Shown: one piece after another, positions 31,998 through 40,609 of the stretch
Layout: each line of letters starts with the position of its first letter
How positions within the stretch are numbered: the first letter of the stretch is position 1
The notes under the pieces: generated by a model
What the model was told of the DNA's origin: nothing
Database searches by the model: none
Seen by the model: the letters and a program-made list of their open reading frames with translations, nothing else
DNA from: OMIS01 sp044350895
Lineage (GTDB): Bacteria; Patescibacteriota; Microgenomatia; UBA1400; PJMF01
Direction: 5' to 3'
Length of the DNA stretch: 64,000 nt
Assembly: GCA_044350895.1 (NCBI GenBank)
Contig: JBILGT010000004.1
Span: 6,825 to 70,824, forward strand
Translations under genes and position numbers: made by a program

Positions 31998-33095
31998 TTA
32001 TTGAATCAACATTGCATCCCCAAACGAAAAGAATCGATATTGTTGTGCTATAGCCTCTGAGTATGCTTTTCCCACACAACTTTCTGAAAATGTAGTAAAT
32101 GAATGCTCTGTATTTGGTTGAGAAACAAATGCACTTATAAGCATCAACAGTGTGCTTTCAGGTAAGTGAAAGTTGGTTATGAGTGCGTCAACACACGCAA
32201 ATTTTCTGGGTGGATAGATAAAGATACTGGTGTCTGCACTTTGTGGTGTAAGAGTGACAGTGCCATCATTACCAATTGTTGCGCACGATTCAAGGACGCG
32301 GCAGGTTGTCGTTCCTACTGCAATAATTCTACGTCCCGTTCGTTTGGCATCTGTAATGAGTGCTGCAGTTTCTGGTGAAAGAGTGAAGTGCTCCGCGTGC
32401 ATACTGTGTTCACTCACTGCTTCAGTTTTGACCGGTAAAAAAGTTCCCAAACCTACATGCAGCGTTACTTCTGCGATTCCAATTCCTGCCGCGTGCAGTT
32501 CCTCGTCCAATTGTGGCGTGAAGTGTAGTCCCGCTGTGGGGGCGGCAACCGATCCAGGATCTCGTGCATACGTTGTTTGATACTGCTGCTCAGTCACAGA
32601 ATCAGTGGCATTTTTTTCAATGTATGGTGGCAGTGGAGTTTCTCCAATCTCATCAATGAGCGCATAGAGTTCGGTCAGTGGCACCCGAAACGCAATGTGG
32701 CGTGTGTAGCCATCGTCACTGTGACCAATGCACTGGGCAGTCAGTTTTCCATTCCCGAAAGTAAGTTCTTGTCCGACAGCTATACCTGGCCTTACTATGC
32801 ACTCCCAAACGCATTGATCAATAAATACTTCTTTTAATTTATTGAGTAAAATTTCAATGCGACCACCTGTTGGGTGCTTATACCCAAAGAGTCTTGCCTT
32901 GATGACCTTGGAATTATTGCGCACAAGGATGTCTCCTTTTCGTAAAAAAGACGGTAAAACCCGAAAGTTTGTGTGTGTCATTTCTTCGGTAGTTCGGTTG
33001 AGTACTAACAAGCGACTCGCGTCCCGTGGTTCCATTGGAGTCTGAGCAATGAGCTCAGGTGGCAGTTGATAGGTAAAGTCATTTTTGGTTAGCAT
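31998..33095 (-). CDS. queA: SAM:tRNA ribosyltransferase-isomerase (queuosine synthesis)
   Basis: Protein of 365 aa that adds the epoxycyclopentane ring to preQ1 in tRNA. Conserved: FTYQLPPELIAQTP at the N-terminus, RDASRLLVLNR, DILVRNNSKVIKARL, GSVAAPTAGLHFT, HVGLGTFLPVK and TNFHLPESTLLMLISAF. ATG 33095 is chosen because the family starts there (MLTKNDFTYQLP). TATTAT on its own strand ends 6 nt before it. Divergent from tgt with 24 bp between starts. Confidence 0.96.
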   Translation of the reverse strand: MLTKNDFTYQLPPELIAQTPMEPRDASRLLVLNRTTEEMTHTNFRVLPSFLRKGDILVRNNSKVIKARLFGYKHPTGGRIEILLNKLKEVFIDQCVWECIVRPGIAVGQELTFGNGKLTAQCIGHSDDGYTRHIAFRVPLTELYALIDEIGETPLPPYIEKNATDSVTEQQYQTTYARDPGSVAAPTAGLHFTPQLDEELHAAGIGIAEVTLHVGLGTFLPVKTEAVSEHSMHAEHFTLSPETAALITDAKRTGRRIIAVGTTTCRVLESCATIGNDGTVTLTPQSADTSIFIYPPRKFACVDALITNFHLPESTLLMLISAFVSQPNTEHSFTTFSESCVGKAYSEAIAQQYRFFSFGDAMLIQ

Positions 33096-33119
33096 GCCTG
33101 TATAATACAATATCTTGTT
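33096..33119. promoter_or_regulatory. 24-bp symmetric divergent promoter (queA / tgt)
   Basis: TGTATAATACAA is nearly palindromic. It gives TATAAT on the plus strand (33101-33106, 13 nt before the tgt ATG) and TATTAT on the minus strand (33107-33102, 6 nt before the queA ATG). The two queuosine genes would thus share one promoter core. Confidence 0.6.
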
Positions 33120-34295
33120 ATGACAGAAAAATTTTCTTTTGAACTGCAATCACAAAAAGGCACTGCTCGGGCAGGAGTGATGCATACGCCGCATGGAAGT
33201 ATTCAGACTCCTATTTATATGACGGTCGGAACCTTGGGGACAGTCAAGTCTCTCGATAGTGAAGACATTGCTGAGCTCGGGGCTCAGATACTTCTAGGAA
33301 ACACCTACCATCTGTATTTACGACCTGGTACGCAAGTCCTGGAAGAACAGGGTGGACTGCACGGTTTTATGAATTGGCACAAACCAATCCTCACTGACTC
33401 AGGTGGATTCCAAGTCATGTCACTCGGTAAAAATGCACCAGAACGACTCGATACTCAAAAAGCTGGTCTCACAAATGTAAGTGATGATGGTGTGAATTTT
33501 CAATCACATATCGATGGTTTGTATCATTTTTTTACTCCAGAGCGCGCGATTGAAATTCAACGAGCGATTGGCTCAGATATTATGATGACCTTTGATGAAG
33601 CACTTGCAGATTCGCTTCCATTGGAAGCTGCCCAAGTTTCAGTGGAACGAACGCACCGATGGGCCCAACAGTGTTATGAATACTGGGAGTTCCATAAGCG
33701 TCGCAACATATATGGAAAGTACCAAGCATTGTTTGGCATTATCCAAGGTGGACTATTTCCAGAACTCAGAAAGAAGTCGGCAGAGTTCATTACCAGTTTG
33801 CCGTTTGATGGCATTGCTGTAGGCGGAGAAACAGTGGGCTATAACATGAGTGGAACACAGCAGGTGATGGAGTGGATTGAGCCGCTTTTGCCAGCTGAGA
33901 AGCCTCGCTATGCCATGGGTTTGGGAAGAGATCCACAAGACATTGTAGATGCTGTGCTCATGGGCTTTGACATGTTTGATTGTGTCGGTCCCACACGGCT
34001 AGCACGCAATGGCACTTTATATGTAGGTGAACTTGATTATTCAGGCGAGAAACCACGATTTATTTCTCCATTCCCAAAGGGAAGATTACAGATCGGTAAT
34101 GCTGACTCACGTCATAGTAGCGAGCCAATTCAAGCTGGCTGTGGCTGCCATACTTGTAAGAGCGGATATACACGTGCATACTTGCATCATCTATTTAGAA
34201 CTAAAGAATTAAGTTACTACCGCTTGGCTAGTATTCATAATGTGTACACCATGATAAAAATTAGCCAAGATTTACGTAACTGGATTCTCAAGTAA
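33120..34295 (+). CDS. tgt: tRNA-guanine transglycosylase
   Basis: Protein of 391 aa that exchanges guanine 34 for preQ1 in tRNAs with GUN anticodons. Signatures: LTDSGGFQVMSLG near residue 92, DGIAVGGETVGY near residue 230, GFDMFDCVGPTRLARNGTLY near residue 282 with the nucleophile Asp, and the zinc site CGCHTCKSGYTRAYLHH. Full length. Confidence 0.97.
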   Translation: MTEKFSFELQSQKGTARAGVMHTPHGSIQTPIYMTVGTLGTVKSLDSEDIAELGAQILLGNTYHLYLRPGTQVLEEQGGLHGFMNWHKPILTDSGGFQVMSLGKNAPERLDTQKAGLTNVSDDGVNFQSHIDGLYHFFTPERAIEIQRAIGSDIMMTFDEALADSLPLEAAQVSVERTHRWAQQCYEYWEFHKRRNIYGKYQALFGIIQGGLFPELRKKSAEFITSLPFDGIAVGGETVGYNMSGTQQVMEWIEPLLPAEKPRYAMGLGRDPQDIVDAVLMGFDMFDCVGPTRLARNGTLYVGELDYSGEKPRFISPFPKGRLQIGNADSRHSSEPIQAGCGCHTCKSGYTRAYLHHLFRTKELSYYRLASIHNVYTMIKISQDLRNWILK

Positions 34296-34303
34296 TACGT
34301 CCT

Positions 34304-35266
34304 ATGTTTACTACTAAGCCTGCCCGGCATAAGAGACCACTGCTTCACAGTGCATCGTCACGCTCAACATCACATAAGTCAAAAAGTACTCAAAGTAGTT
34401 TAATACAAAGAATTACGCGTTTTTTTATAGTCGCAGTAATTGTAATTATTATTTCACTTATAGCGGGCTATCTACTTTATACAGCCATTTTAAGTAATGC
34501 AATTAAACTGCCTGAACCACAGACAATTGTTCTTGTTCCACATTCTTTGGATAGTTCGGAAAGTAGAGTGCTGGTAGTGCATGTCGCTCCAGAAATGACT
34601 GATAGCTATATTGTGAGCATCCCCGGCAACCAAGAAGTCCAGCTACCGGCAGGTTATGGAACGTACAGACTTTCTGCAATCTATCCACTACTCACGATTG
34701 ATAAAAAGGATGCGCAGTTTCTAACTGCGAGTTTTAGTAGAAGCTTAGGAATTATTGTCGATGATGTCTATGGACTTGAATCACTTAATTTTGGAGAAGT
34801 GACTTTTAGCCGCGATATATTTCACTTAGTCACGCAACAGTTGTGGCAGTCACATACACTCCGATTGGAAGCAATTAAGCTGTGGTACTTTGCTCGAAAA
34901 GGTATTCCGCTGGAACATGCTGACTCCATCACGCAAGTGCAACAGATTATAGAAAAGCACCGCAAAAATAACTACTCATTCCAAGAATGTCCAATTGGGG
35001 TGTTGAATGCCAGTGGCCAAGCTGGTGCTGCGGGTACACTGAGTGATTTGTTTGAGAAAAGTGGACTGCTAGCTATTCGCACCAGTTCTTATCCCAGTGA
35101 TGAACCAACGACAACCATTTATCATGATGGAAAAGAAACCTGCAATAAAGTTCTGGATATGACTGAGCACGTTTTTGTACAACACCCTGAAATGAAGCTT
35201 GATACAAGTATAACAACTCAATACCGAGCACCAATTGTTGTACTTATCGGAAAAGACTTCGAGTAG
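34304..35266 (+). CDS. Membrane-anchored LytR_C-domain protein
   Basis: Protein of 320 aa with a basic N-terminus, one TM helix (about residues 45-68) and a long extracytoplasmic part. The C-terminal region CPIGVLNASGQAGAAGTLSD through VLDMTEHVF fits the LytR_C (cell envelope-related) domain, often found at the end of LytR-CpsA-Psr proteins; the catalytic LCP domain is not recognised. Likely a cell-envelope protein. Eight bp after tgt. Confidence 0.65.
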   Translation: MFTTKPARHKRPLLHSASSRSTSHKSKSTQSSLIQRITRFFIVAVIVIIISLIAGYLLYTAILSNAIKLPEPQTIVLVPHSLDSSESRVLVVHVAPEMTDSYIVSIPGNQEVQLPAGYGTYRLSAIYPLLTIDKKDAQFLTASFSRSLGIIVDDVYGLESLNFGEVTFSRDIFHLVTQQLWQSHTLRLEAIKLWYFARKGIPLEHADSITQVQQIIEKHRKNNYSFQECPIGVLNASGQAGAAGTLSDLFEKSGLLAIRTSSYPSDEPTTTIYHDGKETCNKVLDMTEHVFVQHPEMKLDTSITTQYRAPIVVLIGKDFE

Positions 35267-35267
35267 T

Positions 35268-36026
35268 TTACTCTTCAAAATCTGGATTCGTTGGGCGACG
35301 TTGTTCGCGTTGGCTGTCAAGTTCTTCCACTTCATCCTCTTCGCCATCAACAGCTGCATCATCATCTTCAAAATCCTCGATGAGGATACGATCATCTAGG
35401 TCCAACTGATTATTGCTGGTTTTACTTGGTGGGAATGAGTGAACATCAACATTTTCTGGTGAGCGGGTGAGCTCTTTAAGATACACTGTGCACTGATTAT
35501 TGCTACAAGAGTGGATACTACAGTGATAGGTATTTCCTGTCTGAATCAGTTTGGTGAGTCTAAAAGAAATATCTTCAGGAAGTGCCCCGACATACTTGCC
35601 ATCTTCAGTTTCTACGGAAATATAGCGATTCTTCAACTTGAGTGAACAAGGCTGACTAACAGAGAGACAGTCCAACACTTGTCTGCCTGAAAGGCGGTGC
35701 AGCTCTACAATTTTGGTTTTACCTGGTTCTTCAATAAAATGATTGCGTGTAAATGCAGGAGAAGGTGGGATTTGATTTGTCTTAATCCGTTCCAGTTGCT
35801 TCTGTGCAATAGGATTATGCTTATCAATCTCTAAGACCAGCTGAAATGCCTCTTTGGCAGCATCATTGTTACCAAGCTGCATGTGAGCCATGCCGAGGCG
35901 GTTTAAGCCACCTACATCCTGGGGGAACTGATGCAGGATTTCTTGATTGAGCTCAAGTGCTTTTTGCCAGTCACTTGCTTTAGCAGCAGCGATAGCGAGG
36001 GTTTGGAGTTTGGAGACTGTGTTCAT
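35268..36026 (-). CDS. TPR protein with acidic C-terminus
   Basis: Protein of 252 aa. Two tetratricopeptide repeats lie at residues 1-75 (ASDWQKALELNQEILHQFP, LGNNDAAKEAFQLVLEIDKH). A middle beta-rich domain carries VELHRLSGRQVLDC and GNTYHCSIHSCSNNQCTVYL. The last ~45 residues are strongly acidic (DFEDDDAAVDGEEDEVEELD). Likely a protein-interaction protein; partners unknown. Confidence 0.7.
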   Translation of the reverse strand: MNTVSKLQTLAIAAAKASDWQKALELNQEILHQFPQDVGGLNRLGMAHMQLGNNDAAKEAFQLVLEIDKHNPIAQKQLERIKTNQIPPSPAFTRNHFIEEPGKTKIVELHRLSGRQVLDCLSVSQPCSLKLKNRYISVETEDGKYVGALPEDISFRLTKLIQTGNTYHCSIHSCSNNQCTVYLKELTRSPENVDVHSFPPSKTSNNQLDLDDRILIEDFEDDDAAVDGEEDEVEELDSQREQRRPTNPDFEE

Positions 36027-36122
36027 ATCTTTGTGTACTTCAAATAACTAGGAAGAATACCGATCTTAGAGTGAGAAGTCAATAATTGATTCTCGCTTCT
36101 AGGCTACTTCCCTGAGGGAGGG

Positions 36123-36128
36123 TATAAT
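36123..36128 (+). promoter_or_regulatory. -10 box of yebC
   Basis: Perfect TATAAT 23 nt before the ATG at 36152; AGAAAGG lies between as ribosome site. An 8-bp hairpin (AGTGAGAA/TTCTCGCT) lies just upstream. Confidence 0.55.
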
Positions 36129-36151
36129 AACCGAAGAGAAAGGTTTTGTAT

Positions 36152-36721
36152 ATGGCAGGTCACAGTAAATGGAACAATATCAAACAACGTAAAGGTGCTG
36201 TTGATGCAAAACGTGCCAAAATCTTTGCACAACTTTCTAAACTTATCAGAATTGCTGTCAAAGAAGGTAAGTCTGAAAACCCACAGTTCAATCCATCCCT
36301 CCGTCTTATTTTAGAAAAAGCACGAGCAGCCAACATGCCCAAAGAAAATATTACCCGAGCAATTGATCGTGGTATGGGTCGTGGCCCCGGCGGTCCAATC
36401 CAAGAAATTCTCTATGAAGGGTTTGGTCCACATGGCATTGCAGTTTTAGTGCATGCTGCCACCAATAATGCTGCTCGCACCGGTGCAGATATTCGCTTCA
36501 TTTTTAGTAGAAATGGGGGTTCCTTAGGTGGCCCTGGTTCTGCACAATATATGTTTGAGCGAAAAGGTATGGAGTTCGTCCCAATGATGCCGATGGACTT
36601 GGCTGAAGAACAATATTTGGAAGTCGCAGCCCTCATTGACGAGCTTGAAGCCTACGACGATGTTGAAGAAGTGACTACAACTTTATTACTAGCTGAGGAT
36701 TCTGAATCTACAACTGCCTAA
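36152..36721 (+). CDS. yebC: YebC/TACO1-family protein, shortened
   Basis: Protein of 189 aa. The N-terminal signature GHSKWNNIKQRKGAVDAKRAK, then NMPKENITRAIDRGMG and the GxxG-rich GGSLGGPGSAQYMFERKG are typical. The family is usually about 240 aa; here the region after the MFERKG strand passes almost directly to the final LIDELEAYDDVEEV segment, so the third subdomain is largely missing. YebC proteins act as transcription regulators or ribosome-associated factors. ATG 36152 matches the family start. Confidence 0.93.
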   Translation: MAGHSKWNNIKQRKGAVDAKRAKIFAQLSKLIRIAVKEGKSENPQFNPSLRLILEKARAANMPKENITRAIDRGMGRGPGGPIQEILYEGFGPHGIAVLVHAATNNAARTGADIRFIFSRNGGSLGGPGSAQYMFERKGMEFVPMMPMDLAEEQYLEVAALIDELEAYDDVEEVTTTLLLAEDSESTTA

Positions 36722-36722
36722 C

Positions 36723-37490
36723 ATGAGAAGAAGAGAAAAATTCGTCATTGCCGCCATCGTGTTGAGTGTTTTCCTGTTTTTCGTACAGTACACTAGTTTG
36801 GAGTGGCGCTACTGGGTAATGGGCGGTTTCATGGTCATCTCGTACCTTATTTCAATGTGGTGTCTGTCCGACGATTTGCAACGACATGAGCGTGTGACGA
36901 TTGTGCCACTGCCTGCACTCTATGCAGGCGCTGTAGGACTCTTTTACTTTCTCCTTCCAGAAAGTTTAATTAGTAAAGTCTTTGTGCTGGGTATGTTTGG
37001 TATTGGTATGTACGCACTATTTCTGACGAGTAACATCTATTCTGTTGCCAAAGGGCGAACAATCCAGCTCCTGCATGCTGCTCACGCGATAGGATTTTTG
37101 TTTACTTTACTGACCTCGTTATTATTTGCTAATACCATCTTTTCACTGCGCTTACCGTTTTATCTCAATGGCTTACTGATTGGTCTAACTCACTTCCCAC
37201 TCATTTTTATGTCGTTGTGGTCGGTTAAGCTGGAAACGTATATTCGTAAAGAACTCTCCATGCTCACGACACTCGTGACACTGCTCTTAATTGAGTTCGC
37301 GATTGTGCTTTCATTTATGCCACATTCTGTCTGGTATCAGGCGTTGTTTATCATGTCATTCATGTATTTAGGAGTGAGTATTCTACGTAGTTTCTTGGCA
37401 GAGCGCCTCTTTATGAATGCCGTCACCGAGTACAGTTTGGTTGGCGTTTTCGTTTTTGCCCTGTTTTTGTTAGTTTTCCCCACAAAGTAG
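36723..37490 (+). CDS. Polytopic membrane protein, 255 aa
   Basis: About eight hydrophobic segments across the whole length with few charged residues, starting after MRRREK. No catalytic motif or family recognised. It begins 1 bp after the yebC stop, so translation is probably coupled. Function unknown. Confidence 0.65.
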   Translation: MRRREKFVIAAIVLSVFLFFVQYTSLEWRYWVMGGFMVISYLISMWCLSDDLQRHERVTIVPLPALYAGAVGLFYFLLPESLISKVFVLGMFGIGMYALFLTSNIYSVAKGRTIQLLHAAHAIGFLFTLLTSLLFANTIFSLRLPFYLNGLLIGLTHFPLIFMSLWSVKLETYIRKELSMLTTLVTLLLIEFAIVLSFMPHSVWYQALFIMSFMYLGVSILRSFLAERLFMNAVTEYSLVGVFVFALFLLVFPTK

Positions 37491-37555
37491 AGAATTGGTA
37501 AAATTCCCGCCTGGACACTCGAGGAAAAGAGGAGAGGCCAGAGGAGAACAGTCTG

Positions 37556-37603
37556 GTACCAGATATTATTGGGTGTGCACAAATAATGTCTGGTACTGCA
37601 CAC
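37556..37603 (+). ncRNA. Hairpin with predicted H-type pseudoknot
   Basis: GTACCAGATATTATT (37556-37570) pairs with AATAATGTCTGGTAC (37582-37596) over 15 positions, one as a G-U wobble. The loop contains GTGTGCA (37573-37579), which is the exact complement of TGCACAC (37597-37603) directly after the stem. This is the geometry of an H-type pseudoknot. Strand is arbitrary because the DNA repeat is symmetric. Confidence 0.5.
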
Positions 37604-37803
37604 GTCTAACGTATATTAATTCACAAATTACTCGAGTAAATGGCAATTATTTCTAGTAAAGTGGAAAAAATTATTGCAAAAAAAAGGAGGGGATGCGGGA
37701 ATAAATAAACGGGGAGACCAGGCGTAGAGAAGAGGGGTGATATAGTTTGATACCATCGAAAATGTGGATAACTTTGATAATTATAGGACTTAAATGCGCA
37801 TTC

Positions 37804-37891
37804 ACCAGGCTAAAGCATACCAAATTCTTACGTTTAGCAGCTGAGTAGTGTATACCGTGAAAACTAAACATCGAATGCATTTTAGCCTGGT
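37804..37891 (+). ncRNA. Long bulged stem-loop in the gene-free region
   Basis: ACCAGGCTAAA (37804-37814) pairs perfectly with TTTAGCCTGGT (37881-37891). GCAT/ATGC (37815-37818 with 37875-37878) extends it after a 2-nt bulge, and GTTTAG/CTAAAC (37832-37837 with 37864-37869) forms an inner stem. Confidence 0.45.
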
Positions 37892-38101
37892 AGGTGTGCT
37901 CTAGGGTAGGCGTGAAAAGTAAATAACCCGAAGTGCTTTTGACAGATAAATCAGTCTAAAATAGCTAATTTTAGCAATATGCCGAGAGTGCTTTTCCAGG
38001 TGTACTAGTAAGGTTTGAAATGTGCATTTGCAATACGATTCAACTCAAGAAAGAGTACCTACTTTCAAAACAGTATGTCCAAAACAGTAATTTTCCACCC
38101 C

Positions 38102-38124
38102 ACTCTTTTAAAAGGGGAGTTTTT
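38102..38124 (+). terminator. Possible intrinsic terminator in the gene-free region
   Basis: ACTC with following T residues can pair with GGGGAGT, and five T residues follow (38120-38124). It would end a plus-strand transcript from the 37.5-38.1 kb segment. The stem is partly G-U and therefore weak. Confidence 0.3.
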
Positions 38125-38715
38125 GGCAGGGATCTGAGCCGCAAACCCAACATTCATTATGTCGCACAATATTACTTTTACGACATAAACAAAGTTTAAA
38201 TCGAGGGAGCATTTCCGTACTTTATATATTTGATTTTTGTAGCTTTTGTCAGCTTTGTTTGTACACTGTTTGTTTTTGTGTACCAATTACCCTGTTGTCT
38301 ACATTCCTCTTTCTTTTTGGATGACTAAACTATCCCTTTAATAAATAAAAAGCCGTTTTTGGGCGTTTTAGAGGGTCGTTTTACGCCTGGTGTACTCGAG
38401 TGTAAATAAGCGTCAAAATAGGCGATATAGGTAGTAAAAGCTCTGAGTGGAGGCTGTATATGCCTCAAAGTCTGTTTAGTATGGCTAGCTATCTAGATCA
38501 GTCCTCTGGATGTTTTACCTGATTTGTTTGCTTACTGCGAATCACCTCAAGTGTTTGTATGTATTCTGATTAACGTGATCATACATACTACAAACTGATT
38601 CAAAACAAATATAAAATAATCAATAGTGATCAAATAATAGCTTGATAAGCCAACTTTATTAAAACTGCATTGAAATTAGCAAAGAAGTGTATGTTCTGCT
38701 AAACTGAGGCTGCTA

Positions 38716-40107
38716 CTAATTTTTGGGAGTTGGAAACAAGTAGTTACGTAACGTAATTGTAGGTGTGGGACAAATCTTGTCTTTACACAGTGCGCCAAAA
38801 TACTGATCAGCTATATAGACTGATTGCAGTAGATATAAACTCAGGACGGCCACCAAGATTGTTAGTTGCCACTGCTTTTTAATGACGCCAAATTGAAGCA
38901 GCATAAAACCTACCACCCCTACCCCTACTACACTCCGCAAGTAGAGCGGAGGTGGAAACTCAAAACCGGGGAATTTGACAATGCCAATGTTATTAATCAA
39001 GGTAATGAGTATTCCTAAAATGAGAGGCAAGTAGAGTCGCTCTTTAAAAGCAAGGCCGGCGGCAATGCCGAGGAAGCTAAAGAGTGGCAGCTTATACCAA
39101 CCCAGCATGTCTTGTTCTGCGCTGGTAATCCATACAACCACAAACATGGCTGCGATCCACATTTTTAGGTATCGATGCTCAGTGTCTTTTGAAATAAGAA
39201 AAATCGACATGCCTGCAAAGAGCAGGACATAGTAACTAAAATCGAGGATTGGTCGAATGTGAAAGCCAGGGTGCGAAAAAATAAATGCAGGATTCCCCCA
39301 TCCTACCAATCTAAACGACTGTTGCTTGAGTAACCTCAAAAAAATATGCCAATCAATATGCAGCGCGTATGCAGCATGCAGTATTCCGGTGCCAATCAAA
39401 CTTGCAGCTGTATAGAGTACTGCTTTTTTATACTGTTTGTTGAGTAAGAAGCCAAAACACAGCAGTGGCAGAATCAGTAACCCAGTGGCTTTGACGGTGG
39501 CAGCCAAGATGGTGGCCATAGCAAGATACCAAATTGATTGTTTCTCAATGTAGAGGTAGTACGCCAATAAAAAGAAAAAATTTAAAGCGTTTTCAGAGAC
39601 AACCATCCGTTGCCCAAAGAATAGTACTGGACTCATACCCACGAGCAGCAGTGATCCAAGTGCGGGATAAAATCCAAAATGCTTCCGAGAGATCAAGAAG
39701 ATCAGTGCGAGCGATCCACAACCAAGTAGAACCATTGGAAGTCTGTATTCAATAGATGGTGGAATGGTGGGAAAGATATAGCCACTGAGCGAGCCTTGGA
39801 ATCCAGTCCAGAGTGGTATAAAAAACATGTGATCGAGCCACGGCTTGTTGTATTTGTAGATCTCGTTGCTCTCAAAACCAACAGTGGCTGGTTCAGTGTT
39901 GTGCCATTTAATTGCTGGAATATCAAAACTCGACCAAGAAATTGGTATCCCATATTGGTATAACGACTGGCCTGCAAAAATATATGCAAGTTCGTCAGCA
40001 TCAGCGGCATATGGAATGTACTCTAGTTTCCATAATCTGACAAAGCAACCCACTCCAAATACAAATAACAGGAGCAGTACCTTTATTTTTTCAGCGACGT
40101 TTTTCAT
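38716..40107 (-). CDS. GT-C fold glycosyltransferase (GT39/ArnT-like)
   Basis: Protein of 463 aa with about eleven TM segments. The first extracytoplasmic loop has YAADADELAYIFAGQSL, the acidic DxDE-type motif of GT39/ArnT and related lipid-linked sugar transferases. The rest is typical hydrophobic GT-C architecture. Probably moves a sugar from a polyprenyl-phosphate donor to a surface acceptor; the acceptor is unknown. Its 3' end is free; the start overlaps the neighbouring pilin-like gene by 17 bp. Confidence 0.75.
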   Translation of the reverse strand: MKNVAEKIKVLLLLFVFGVGCFVRLWKLEYIPYAADADELAYIFAGQSLYQYGIPISWSSFDIPAIKWHNTEPATVGFESNEIYKYNKPWLDHMFFIPLWTGFQGSLSGYIFPTIPPSIEYRLPMVLLGCGSLALIFLISRKHFGFYPALGSLLLVGMSPVLFFGQRMVVSENALNFFFLLAYYLYIEKQSIWYLAMATILAATVKATGLLILPLLCFGFLLNKQYKKAVLYTAASLIGTGILHAAYALHIDWHIFLRLLKQQSFRLVGWGNPAFIFSHPGFHIRPILDFSYYVLLFAGMSIFLISKDTEHRYLKMWIAAMFVVVWITSAEQDMLGWYKLPLFSFLGIAAGLAFKERLYLPLILGILITLINNIGIVKFPGFEFPPPLYLRSVVGVGVVGFMLLQFGVIKKQWQLTILVAVLSLYLLQSVYIADQYFGALCKDKICPTPTITLRNYLFPTPKN

Positions 40108-40606
40108 TTTTTACTTTCTCGTAAGTGGAGAGTTCTTTCTCGAACTCCCTCCCCTCCTCTATTTGTGAATTTTCGCTGTGACATGCAACAATCTTTATTT
40201 TTCCTGGAGCTTCTAGGACAACTCCATATCCAGTTTTTGACACAGTACCTACTTGAGGATCTTGTGGCAAGTCGAGAGATGGATCAGGGAGTATGTAGCG
40301 GAGGTTGAGACACACATCGCTGGCTATGGAACAGTGACTTGTTTGTAGTGCGCAACCTGTAGTAGCTGTCCCAATTTGGTGCATCTCGCCTGAGATACCA
40401 CTGCTCAGTACTAGTGGTGAGTTCAAGTACTCAGTTAAAAATGTGAAAAATTGACTCATATCTTGAGCTCGTTTGCGATCTCGAAATTGTGGCTGTGTAG
40501 CAAATGGATCAAGGAGCACCACTGTAATTAAAACAACTGTGGCGATAAACATGCAGATAAGGGCACCTTTAAAAAACAGCAGTGGGATATCGGTACGGAT
40601 ATGCAT
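40091..40606 (-). CDS. Single-TM protein with pilin-like linker
   Basis: Protein of 171 aa with an N-terminal TM helix (about residues 13-32) followed by QFRDRKRAQDMSQFFTFLTEYL, which copies the RDxxRxxDxxxxxxALxxY helix seen right after the TM in CPR type IV pilins. There is no GFTLIE-type processing site. Several Cys residues (GCALQTSHCSIASDVC) may form disulfides outside the cell. Function unknown; neighbours are GT-C enzymes. Confidence 0.55.
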   Translation of the reverse strand: MHIRTDIPLLFFKGALICMFIATVVLITVVLLDPFATQPQFRDRKRAQDMSQFFTFLTEYLNSPLVLSSGISGEMHQIGTATTGCALQTSHCSIASDVCLNLRYILPDPSLDLPQDPQVGTVSKTGYGVVLEAPGKIKIVACHSENSQIEEGREFEKELSTYEKVKNEKRR

Positions 40607-40609
40607 TTT

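Larger units (their letters stand above)
37491..38715. other. 1.2-kb gene-free region rich in long hairpins
   Basis: No open frame here looks coding. The region lies between convergent genes and is dense in inverted repeats: a hairpin with pseudoknot at 37556-37603, a 15-bp bulged stem at 37804-37891, TATGTCG/CGACATA at 38158-38187 and GTTTGTA-TGTAT with its complement at 38553-38595. A motif like GCCTGG(T/A)..CTCGAG recurs near 37509, 37885, 38002 and 38390. A single perfect DnaA-box match (37763-37771) is present. It may encode one or more structured non-coding RNAs. Confidence 0.55.

Noticed and set aside
37681..37703. Tiny ORF after AAGGAGGGG
   Set aside because: A fine ribosome-site sequence precedes an ATG, but the frame stops after three codons.
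37763..37771. Origin of replication in the gene-free region
   Set aside because: Only one perfect DnaA box, no dnaA or dnaN nearby and convergent flanking genes. A genome-wide GC-skew plot would decide.
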